A DNA stretch of 11,835 nucleotides, taken from Planktomarina sp. (GTDB taxonomy: Bacteria > Pseudomonadota > Alphaproteobacteria > Rhodobacterales > Rhodobacteraceae). The position numbers and the translations under genes are program-made. Positions 6,556-11,835 of this stretch are shown here, one piece after another. Location: contig JAKMFM010000236.1 in assembly GCA_022425445.1 (NCBI GenBank), forward strand, positions 1-11,835. Reading direction: 5' to 3'. Numbering within the stretch: position 1 is the stretch's first letter; every line of letters starts with the position of its first letter. A model generated the notes under the pieces. That model did not search any database, was not told where the DNA came from, and worked only from the letters and a program-made list of their open reading frames with translations.

Positions 6556-8817
6556 ATGACACGCTTTACAGCTCCAATCGCCGAACAAATCTGGGATATG
6601 AAATATCGCTTCAAGCAAGCGGATGGAACGCCGATTGATACCACCGTCGAGGACAGCTGGCGGCGCATCGCCCGGGCCTTGGCAGCCGTAGAAACTGCGC
6701 CGGCTGAGTGGGAGCCAAAGTTCTATGACGCTTTGTCAGATTTCAAATTCTTGCCAGCAGGGCGGATCACCGCCGGTGCGGGCACAGAGCGCAGTGTGAC
6801 TTTGTTCAATTGCTTTGTCATGGGCACAATCCCCGACAGTATGGGCGGGATTTTTGACATGCTGAAAGAGGCTGCGCTGACGATGCAGCAAGGTGGCGGC
6901 ATTGGATATGATTTCTCGACCATTCGTCCGAAAGGGGCCAAGGTTAAGGGCGTGGCTGCGGATGCGTCTGGTCCTTTGTCTTTTATGGATGTGTGGGATG
7001 CGATGTGCCGCACGATTATGTCGGCGGGAAGCCGGCGCGGCGCTATGATGGCGACCATGCGCTGTGATCACCCTGATATTGTGGATTTCATCACCGCAAA
7101 ACGCGATCCTGCGCGTTTGCGGATGTTCAACGTCTCGGTTTTGGTCACGGATGCTTTTATGGCCGCGGTTAAGGCGGATGATCCTTGGGATTTGGTGTTT
7201 GAAGGGGAGGTTTACCAGACCCTTCGGGCGGTCGAGCTTTGGGATCAAATTATGAACTCCACTTTTGAGTTTGCCGAGCCAGGCGTGATCTTTATCGACC
7301 GCATAAATCAGGCCAATAACCTCAATTACTGCGAAACCATTGCGGCCACCAACCCTTGCGGTGAGCAACCGTTGCCACCCTATGGTGCCTGTTTGCTGGG
7401 ATCTATCAATATGGCCCGTTTGGTCTCTGATCCTTTTGGAGAGCAGGCGGCGCTCGATAAGGCGGTCTTGTCTGATTTGGTCGCAACCGCGGTTCGGATG
7501 ATGGACAATGTGGTGGATGCCAGCCGCTTCCCTCTGGAGGCCCAACAACGCGAGGCAGAGGCCAAGCGCCGGATTGGCCTTGGGGTCACCGGGCTTGCGG
7601 ACGCGCTGCTGATGGTTGGGCTGCGGTATGGCTCCGTGGAGGCCGCGGCTCAGACGGAGGCTTGGATGCATCAAATCGCCCGAGCAGCCTATCTGGCCTC
7701 GGTTGAGCTGGCGAAGGAAAAGGGGGCGTTTGAGCTCTTCGACGCTGCGGGCTACCTCACAAGCGGCGCGATGGAGCAGATGGACGCTGATGTGCGCGAT
7801 GCGATCGCAGAACATGGCATTCGCAACGCCTTGTTGACCAGCATCGCTCCCACCGGAACAATCAGCCTTTATGCTGGCAATGTGTCTTCTGGGATCGAGC
7901 CTGTTTTTGCCTATGCCTACACGCGCAAAGTTTTGCAAAAAGATGGCACGCGAACAGAAGAAGAAGTGATCGACTATGCCGTGCAAATGTGGCGCGATAA
8001 GATGGGTGATGCAGAGCTTCCCAATTACTTCGTGAACGCGCAAACCCTGGCGCCTCTCGAACATGTACGGATGCAGGCTGCGGCGCAGAAATGGATCGAC
8101 AGCTCTATATCGAAAACCATCAACTGCCCCGAGGATATCAGCTTTGAGGCCTTCAAAGACGTTTATATGGCCGCTTGGGATCAAGGGTGCAAAGGCTGCA
8201 CCACCTATCGGCCCAATGCTGTGACCGGGTCTGTTTTATCTGTGTCAGAGGAAGGCGAGAAAGCACCCGAGGCCGATACAGGCGCCGATGTTGTCTATAT
8301 CAGTGAGCCTTTGAGCCGCCCCGAAGCGTTGGAAGGGCACACCTATAAGGTGAAATGGCCCGACAGCGAGCATGCGCTTTATATTACTGTGAATGATCTG
8401 TTGCTCAATGGGCATCGCCGGCCCTTTGAAGTTTTCATCAATTCCAAGAATATGGAGCACTTTGCCTGGACCGTGGCGCTCACGCGGATGATCTCGGCCG
8501 TGTTCCGGCGCGGCGGTGATGTCAGCTTTGTGGTTGAAGAGTTGAAGGCGGTCTTCGATCCACGCGGTGGGGCTTGGGTGGACGGGAAATATATCCCCTC
8601 GATTCTGGCCGCTATCGGCGGGGTGATTGAACATCACATGGTGGTCACGGGGTTTTTGTCCGGCGAAGGCATGGGGCTGAAATCCGATCCGCAAGCCGAA
8701 GTGGTCAATCTCCAACAGAACAGGGGCGGCGCTTGTTCAAGTTGTGGTCAGTTTGATTTGCGCATGGTCGAAGGCTGCATGACATGCGGCAGCTGCGGCT
8801 TCTCGAAATGCGGCTGA
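6556..8817 (+). CDS. nrdJ: Adenosylcobalamin-dependent (class II) ribonucleotide reductase
   Basis: NrdJ reduces ribonucleotides to deoxyribonucleotides with a thiyl radical generated from adenosylcobalamin, so it needs neither oxygen nor a second radical subunit. Numbered from ATG 6556 (753 residues), the radical cysteine is C268 in NPCGE. The redox pair is probably C86 (LFNCF) and C279 (GACLLGSINM). The APTGTISLYAG loop is at 431-441. A C-terminal cysteine cluster (C727, C730, C741, C744, C747, C752) resembles the redox-relay or metal-binding tail of the family. ATG 6556 is preferred over ATG 6544 because GGGACGAG (6546-6553) lies just upstream of it and the protein then begins MTRFTAPIAEQIWDMKYRFK, the usual form. 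No N-terminal ATP cone is evident. Upstream lie a good promoter and an NrdR box; downstream is a thiol-disulfide protein. Confidence 0.95.
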   Translation: MTRFTAPIAEQIWDMKYRFKQADGTPIDTTVEDSWRRIARALAAVETAPAEWEPKFYDALSDFKFLPAGRITAGAGTERSVTLFNCFVMGTIPDSMGGIFDMLKEAALTMQQGGGIGYDFSTIRPKGAKVKGVAADASGPLSFMDVWDAMCRTIMSAGSRRGAMMATMRCDHPDIVDFITAKRDPARLRMFNVSVLVTDAFMAAVKADDPWDLVFEGEVYQTLRAVELWDQIMNSTFEFAEPGVIFIDRINQANNLNYCETIAATNPCGEQPLPPYGACLLGSINMARLVSDPFGEQAALDKAVLSDLVATAVRMMDNVVDASRFPLEAQQREAEAKRRIGLGVTGLADALLMVGLRYGSVEAAAQTEAWMHQIARAAYLASVELAKEKGAFELFDAAGYLTSGAMEQMDADVRDAIAEHGIRNALLTSIAPTGTISLYAGNVSSGIEPVFAYAYTRKVLQKDGTRTEEEVIDYAVQMWRDKMGDAELPNYFVNAQTLAPLEHVRMQAAAQKWIDSSISKTINCPEDISFEAFKDVYMAAWDQGCKGCTTYRPNAVTGSVLSVSEEGEKAPEADTGADVVYISEPLSRPEALEGHTYKVKWPDSEHALYITVNDLLLNGHRRPFEVFINSKNMEHFAWTVALTRMISAVFRRGGDVSFVVEELKAVFDPRGGAWVDGKYIPSILAAIGGVIEHHMVVTGFLSGEGMGLKSDPQAEVVNLQQNRGGACSSCGQFDLRMVEGCMTCGSCGFSKCG

Positions 8818-8934
8818 ATTCTATCGGCTCGGCCTGCTGATCTTCTTGCAAGGCTGGGCCGGTTCTGCGGCTGGACCTAGCCAGGCTATGACCTATGTCA
8901 TGGATGATTAGACGAAGCAGCGAGCAGAGATCCA

Positions 8935-9306
8935 ATGGCCCAATTAGAAGTTCTTTATAATGCTGAATGCCCGATTTGCCGTCGAGAGATCGAGCATTAC
9001 AAGCGGATCTCTGGCGATGAGTTGGCCTATGTTGAAATCACCGCTGAAACAGCGGCAGATTGGGGCCTGAGCGAGGATCAAGCTGCCAAACAGCTGCACG
9101 TTCGGCGCGGTGCGCAGATCTCGGTTGGTGTTGAGGCTTTTGTGGCGATTTGGCGACAATTGCCTTATTTTTGGATCTTGGTCCCAATTGTAAATTTTAA
9201 ACCCATCAAGGCGATCTCCTCTGTGGTTTATCGCCGATGTCTCGCGCCACTTTTGTTTGCGGCGCATAAGCGCCGAAGACGGCGCCGCGCAGGTGCGGGC
9301 CTCTAA
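8935..9306 (+). CDS. DCC-family (DUF393) thiol-disulfide oxidoreductase-like protein
   Basis: The 123-residue protein has a thioredoxin-like N-terminus with the motif ECPICRREI, giving a CPxC pair at C12 and C15 just after a hydrophobic strand (LEVLYNA). This is the hallmark of the DCC/DUF393 family, where DxDCPxC is usual; here the residue before the first Cys is Glu. A hydrophobic stretch (LPYFWILVPIV, 76-86) is too short for a clear membrane span. The C-terminus carries six consecutive arginines (113-118). It starts 117 nt after nrdJ on the same strand with no convincing terminator between, so cotranscription is possible. A role in reducing NrdJ or another partner would be inference; no substrate is known from the sequence. 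The ribosome-binding site is weak. Confidence 0.8.
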   Translation: MAQLEVLYNAECPICRREIEHYKRISGDELAYVEITAETAADWGLSEDQAAKQLHVRRGAQISVGVEAFVAIWRQLPYFWILVPIVNFKPIKAISSVVYRRCLAPLLFAAHKRRRRRRAGAGL

Positions 9307-9438
9307 TTTACGCCCGCTCTATACTTCTGGTGCAAAACCGCCTATCGGCGCTCTGGCAAGGTGGCCTTTAGGCGCCGAACTGGGGTTGGTCGGTCCATGG
9401 GGGGCTGTAGCGCCCGCATGACATAGAAAGAGACACTC

Positions 9439-11430
9439 GTGAAAAAAGCTCTAGCTGACGCGCTGCAAAAGCGCGGCTATGACACTTTGACGCCCGTTCA
9501 AATGGCCGTCACCGCACCAGAACTGGCACAGGCCGATCTACTGGTGTCGGCCCAAACGGGATCCGGGAAGACGGTTGGTTTTGGTCTGGCCATTGGTGAC
9601 AGCCTTTTGGGTGGTAACGAGGTTTTTGACCGCGCGGCCAATCCTTTGGCTTTGATCATTGCCCCGACCCGAGAGCTCGCCTTGCAGGTCAAGCGCGAGC
9701 TGCACTGGCTTTATGGCGAGGCGCAGGTGACGATGGCGTCTTGTGTGGGCGGGATGGATATGCGCGACGAGCGTCGTGCTTTGGCTCGCGGAGCGCATAT
9801 CGTTGTGGCCACGCCCGGCCGTTTGCGCGATCACATCATGCGCGGTTCGATTGATCTGTCCGAGCTGCGAGCGGTGGTGCTCGATGAGGCTGACGAAATG
9901 CTTGATTTGGGCTTCAAGGAAGATCTGGAGTTCATCCTTGGTCACGCGCCAGAAACGCGCCGCACGTTGATGTTTTCCGCCACTGTGCCAAAATCCATCG
10001 CTACTTTGGCAAAATCCTATCAAAGAAACGCACAGCGCGTGTCGACCGTTGCGGAAAAATCCCAGCACACGGATATCGAATACCGCGCCTTGAACGTGGC
10101 TGCGCGAGACGTGGAAAATGCCATCATCAACGTGTTGCGCTTCTATGAAGCTCCGAATGCTTTGGTTTTCGCCAATACGCGGGTTATGGTCAATCGCCTG
10201 ACCACGCGCCTGTCCAACCGTGGTTTTTCTGTGGTCAGCCTGTCGGGCGAATTGAGCCAAGCGGAACGCTCGCATGCGTTGCAGGCCATGCGCGATGGCC
10301 GGGCGCGGATTTGTGTGGCCACCGATGTGGCGGCACGCGGGATTGACCTGCCAAATTTGGATTTGGTGGTCCATGCGGAATTGCCGAGCAATTTTGAAAC
10401 TTTGATGCATCGTTCTGGCCGTACGGGCCGGGCTGGGCGCAAAGGGATTTCCGCGCTGATCGTACCGCCCTCGGCACGGCGCAAGGCAGAGCGCATTTTG
10501 CAAGGGGCGAAGGTAAAGGCAGAATGGGCCCTGCCACCCTCCTCGGATCAGGTGACAGCTAAGGATCGGGCCCGGCTTTTGGAAGATCCTGCCTGGCATC
10601 AGGAAATTTCAGCCACCGATCAGGTGGCTGTCGATGAGCTGTTGTCGCATTTTTCGCCCACTCAGGTGGCCGCGGCTTTCTTGCGTGTCTATTCAGCCAA
10701 GCAATCGGCTCCAGAAGAGCTTTCTGCGGTAGATGCGCGCGAGGCCAAAGAGGCCAAGCCACGTCGCGTTGCAGATTTTGGCCCAACAGTCTGGTTCTCT
10801 ATTCCAGGCGGCCGGGCGTCTGGCACATTGCCGGGACGACTTTTGCCGATGATTTGTAACGCCGGTGGGTTGACCAAACATGACATTGGCGCAATCAAAA
10901 TTCATCCCGACGCCTCGTTTTTTGAGGTAAAACTCTCCAGTGTCGACGGGTTCAAAAAAGCCTTGGGTCCGAATATGACTGTCGAGGATGATGCAGTGGT
11001 GACGGAACTCAAAGCGCCGCCGGCTGATGTGCCCTATGAGCGGTCAAGCGCACCGAAATCGCGTTCAGACAAAAAGCCGCCTGTGGACAAGCCAAGCGGA
11101 CCGATAGATTGGAACGATGCGCCAAAGCCTAAAACCCGCAAGCCTAAATCCGGTGACGGCAAGCCCAAATTTAAATCCAAGACTGAGGCGCAACGCCGCC
11201 CTGACGGGGTGGTTGAGAGTTTCAAGAAAAAAACTGGCAGTGGCAAACCGGCTGCGAGCAAACCTGCTGCGGGCAAATCGCATGTCAAGCCCGGTGCTAA
11301 GTCTGGTGGCAAGCCAGGTGGAAAGCCGGCAAACAAACCAGCCTCGGGAAAGCCCAAAGGCGGCGCGCCAGGCGGGCGCGTTGACACGCGCAAGTTTGAT
11401 CCAGGTAAACCGAAGCGAAAGCCGTCTTAA
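9439..11430 (+). CDS. DEAD-box ATP-dependent RNA helicase with DbpA-type RNA-binding domain
   Basis: This is an ATP-driven RNA-unwinding protein of 663 residues. The two RecA-like domains show the full motif set: Q motif ending TPVQ (18-21), motif I AQTGSGKT (38-45), PTRELA (76-81), TPGR (125-128), DEAD (149-152), SAT (180-182), ATDVAARGID (294-303) and HRSGRTGRAG (324-333). Residues about 445-525 (VWFSIPGGRASGTLPGRLLP and on) match the DbpA/CsdA RRM-like domain, which binds structured rRNA in those helicases. From about 531 the protein is a disordered basic tail with recurring GKP and SKP units. GTG 9439 is the start: an in-frame TAG lies at 9424-9426 and no other start codon falls between. 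Its ribosome-binding site is weak. Ribosome assembly or cold adaptation is the likely role, by family and by closeness to rpsD. It could be named csdA-, deaD- or dbpA-like; orthology is unresolved. Confidence 0.93.
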   Translation: MKKALADALQKRGYDTLTPVQMAVTAPELAQADLLVSAQTGSGKTVGFGLAIGDSLLGGNEVFDRAANPLALIIAPTRELALQVKRELHWLYGEAQVTMASCVGGMDMRDERRALARGAHIVVATPGRLRDHIMRGSIDLSELRAVVLDEADEMLDLGFKEDLEFILGHAPETRRTLMFSATVPKSIATLAKSYQRNAQRVSTVAEKSQHTDIEYRALNVAARDVENAIINVLRFYEAPNALVFANTRVMVNRLTTRLSNRGFSVVSLSGELSQAERSHALQAMRDGRARICVATDVAARGIDLPNLDLVVHAELPSNFETLMHRSGRTGRAGRKGISALIVPPSARRKAERILQGAKVKAEWALPPSSDQVTAKDRARLLEDPAWHQEISATDQVAVDELLSHFSPTQVAAAFLRVYSAKQSAPEELSAVDAREAKEAKPRRVADFGPTVWFSIPGGRASGTLPGRLLPMICNAGGLTKHDIGAIKIHPDASFFEVKLSSVDGFKKALGPNMTVEDDAVVTELKAPPADVPYERSSAPKSRSDKKPPVDKPSGPIDWNDAPKPKTRKPKSGDGKPKFKSKTEAQRRPDGVVESFKKKTGSGKPAASKPAAGKSHVKPGAKSGGKPGGKPANKPASGKPKGGAPGGRVDTRKFDPGKPKRKPS

Positions 11431-11480
11431 ACGCTCTGATTTGTTTGGGCATGCGCGCGTTGAAAAAAAGCCACTAGGGG

Positions 11481-11497
11481 GATTCACAAGGCGAATC
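11481..11497. repeat. Inverted pair of GANTC sites (GATTC-N7-GAATC)
   Basis: GATTC at 11481-11485 and GAATC at 11493-11497 form a 5-bp inverted repeat, which extends by two G-C pairs beyond one mismatch. Each half is also a GANTC site, the target of the alphaproteobacterial CcrM methyltransferase. Paired intergenic GANTC sites can mark cell-cycle-linked promoters; no matching promoter is clear here. Confidence 0.35.
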
Positions 11498-11592
11498 ACC
11501 TCTGCTACCATTGTGATAAAGCAGCGCAAGACTGAGCAGTGACATAGCAGGGACAGACGCCACCGATGGGATTTTTGGATCTCACAGAGACG

Positions 11593-11621
11593 TGGACGCA
11601 GGGCCCCGCAGGCTCCATAAG
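11593..11621 (+). promoter_or_regulatory. Candidate upstream promoter for rpsD
   Basis: TGGACG (11593-11598) and CATAAG (11616-11621) are 17 nt apart; each matches 4 of 6 consensus bases, and the -10 has the central ATAA. A start near 11628 would give a leader of roughly 190 nt that includes all the stems described downstream. It is a modest match and only a candidate. Confidence 0.3.
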
Positions 11622-11632
11622 CTCTTAAGAGC
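11621..11632. repeat. Perfect 12-bp palindrome
   Basis: GCTCTTAAGAGC is an exact palindrome in the helicase-rpsD gap. It could be a DNA-binding dimer site just downstream of the candidate -10 element. As RNA it could not fold tightly, because no loop remains. Confidence 0.45.
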
Positions 11633-11642
11633 GGTGGATCAC

Positions 11643-11668
11643 AGAGGAACGTCGTAAGGCGTTCCTCT
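11643..11668 (+). terminator. 9-bp perfect hairpin, possible attenuator or terminator
   Basis: AGAGGAACG (11643-11651) is exactly complementary to CGTTCCTCT (11660-11668) with an 8-nt loop. Only two further Ts follow, so it is a weak intrinsic terminator at best. It may end helicase read-through or be a folded domain of an rpsD leader. Confidence 0.4.
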
Positions 11669-11674
11669 TTGGCC

Positions 11675-11703
11675 TTGACATCCCCCATTAGGACTGGCAT
11701 CCG
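11675..11703 (+). promoter_or_regulatory. Candidate downstream promoter for rpsD (TTGACA)
   Basis: A perfect -35 hexamer TTGACA lies at 11675-11680. The hexamer 17 nt downstream is CATCCG (11698-11703), a poor -10. Some Rhodobacterales promoters tolerate weak -10 elements. A start near 11710 would remove the 5' strand of the long helix at 11692-11745, so this promoter and that structure cannot both operate on one transcript. Confidence 0.35.
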
Positions 11704-11745
11704 CGCCACATTGGTGTTGGTGGCCCCCGCAAGGGGATGCCTGTC
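11692..11745 (+). promoter_or_regulatory. Candidate structured RNA leader of rpsD (three-way-junction-like)
   Basis: Helix P1 pairs GACTGGCAT (11692-11700) with ATGCCTGTC (11737-11745): eight pairs around one U-U mismatch. Inside it sit P2, GCCAC (11705-11709) with GTGGC (11720-11724), and directly next to it P3, CCCC-GCAA-GGGG (11725-11736), with a GNRA-type tetraloop. P2, P3 and P1 adjoin without unpaired bases on one side, as in a stacked three-way junction. The P2 loop contains tandem TTGGTG. The pairing is read directly; function as an r-protein or other regulatory site is inferred from position. I do not recognise it as a known motif. Confidence 0.45.
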
Positions 11746-11791
11746 GGGGTTCGCCCAAAGGACAACGCCCTTCATAGTGGCCCATGTTGGG

Positions 11792-11811
11792 CTTCGACTT
11801 TATCGAAGGAG
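11792..11811 (+). promoter_or_regulatory. rpsD Shine-Dalgarno partly inside a hairpin
   Basis: AAGGAG at 11806-11811 is a strong ribosome-binding site eight bases before the GTG. CTTCGA (11792-11797) pairs with TCGAAG (11803-11808), so the first three bases of the site lie in a 6-bp stem with a 5-nt loop. Immediately upstream, GCCCA-TGT-TGGGC (11780-11792) forms a further hairpin. The arrangement could limit initiation until the stem opens. Confidence 0.5.
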
Positions 11812-11819
11812 ATCAGCCG

Positions 11820-11835
11820 GTGACAAAACGTACCG
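11820..11835 (+). CDS. rpsD: 30S ribosomal protein S4, first five codons (3' end outside window)
   Basis: The window ends with GTG ACA AAA CGT ACC G, encoding (V/M)TKRT after a strong AAGGAG at the right distance. Rhodobacterales S4 proteins, as I recall them, begin MTKRTSAKYKIDRR, and the match is exact for the visible residues. S4 is a primary 16S rRNA-binding protein and, in E. coli and Bacillus, a translational repressor. Five residues are thin evidence; the structured leader and the neighbouring RNA helicase are consistent with it. Confidence 0.6.

Larger units (their letters stand above)
11431..11819 (+). other. Noncoding region between helicase and rpsD, rich in inverted repeats
   Basis: About 390 nt without a convincing gene. 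The first part (11431-11560) holds a GATTC-N7-GAATC inverted repeat and little else; no clear terminator for the helicase is visible. The middle holds a 20-codon ATG frame (11566-11628, probably chance), a 12-bp palindrome and a 9-bp hairpin. The last 130 nt carries several adjacent stems leading to the rpsD ribosome-binding site, including a UUCG-capped GGG/CCC hairpin at 11747-11756. I did not recognise tmRNA, RNase P RNA, SRP RNA or a known riboswitch here. A long minus-strand open frame crosses the region but resembles no protein I know. Confidence 0.7.

Noticed and set aside
6736..8184. 482-codon open frame antisense to nrdJ
   Set aside because: It lies wholly within the conserved nrdJ gene, its product is rich in His, Arg and Ile without domain pattern, and it has no promoter or ribosome-binding site that I can see.
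8818..8934. Terminator between nrdJ and the DCC protein
   Set aside because: Only weak inverted repeats (CGGCC/GGCCG at 8830-8861 and ATGAC/GTCAT at 8888-8901) are present, with no T tract.
9307..9438. TATACT at 9320-9325 as the -10 of a helicase promoter
   Set aside because: The hexamer is good but no -35-like sequence lies at a proper distance, and the rest of the gap shows only short GGCGCC-type repeats.
9538..10599. 353-codon open frame antisense to the helicase
   Set aside because: It is contained in the conserved helicase core and its product shows no family signature; treated as a shadow frame.
11560..11680. Known structured RNA (tmRNA, RNase P RNA, SRP RNA, 6S RNA)
   Set aside because: None of the conserved core sequences I know for these RNAs is present; 6S is too variable to exclude by eye, but the long single hairpin with a central bubble was not seen.
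11065..11775. 236-codon minus-strand frame across the helicase tail and the noncoding gap
   Set aside because: Composition is Arg/Leu/Ser-rich without domains, it overlaps the helicase 3' end, and the part in the gap coincides with the inverted repeats; no support as a gene.

Overview
The window is about 57% GC by eye and reads as the chromosome of an alphaproteobacterium, most likely a Rhodobacterales (roseobacter-group) species. The reasons are the linked hisS-hisZ-hisG set with a short HisG, the style of the DnaE and HisS proteins, an adenosylcobalamin-dependent class II ribonucleotide reductase (NrdJ), a DUF1489 protein, and a final reading frame beginning V/M-T-K-R-T, which fits Rhodobacterales ribosomal protein S4. 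These taxonomic statements rest on recalled family sequences, not on a search. I see no mobile element, CRISPR array, tRNA or rRNA. Most of the window is core genome.

Layout: (1) 2-2428, the last two thirds or so of dnaE (replicative DNA polymerase III alpha), its 5' end outside the window. (2) 2451-2657 on the minus strand, a small SlyX-like coiled-coil protein, convergent with dnaE and divergent from hisS. (3) 2781-5994, a tight hisS-hisZ-hisG operon with overlapping stop and start codons (4 nt and 7 nt). It couples histidyl-tRNA synthetase with the two subunits of the short-form ATP phosphoribosyltransferase, the first enzyme of histidine synthesis. (4) 5998-6429 on the minus strand, a DUF1489 protein that probably starts at TTG. 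(5) A divergent control region, 6430-6555, with a near-perfect NrdR box (15 of 16 to the consensus as I remember it) and a good sigma-70 type promoter. (6) nrdJ, 6556-8817, with thiyl-radical cysteine, redox cysteines and a C-terminal cysteine cluster, followed by a CPxC thiol-disulfide (DCC/DUF393) protein at 8935-9306. (7) A DEAD-box RNA helicase with a DbpA-type RNA-binding domain and a long Lys/Gly/Pro tail, 9439-11430. (8) A noncoding stretch of about 390 nt leading into the first five codons of a gene I read as rpsD.

The least explained stretch is the leader before rpsD. It holds a dense run of potential RNA helices: a 9-bp hairpin, a three-way-junction-like element closed by a long imperfect helix and containing a GCAA-capped stem, a UUCG-capped hairpin, and a hairpin that includes part of the Shine-Dalgarno sequence. 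Ribosomal protein S4 is known to repress its own synthesis through mRNA structures in E. coli and Bacillus, so an alphaproteobacterial S4 (or other r-protein) leader is a reasonable hypothesis, but only an inference here. The other point of interest is the nrdJ control region, where the NrdR box lies almost against the start of the divergent DUF1489 gene instead of over the predicted nrdJ promoter.
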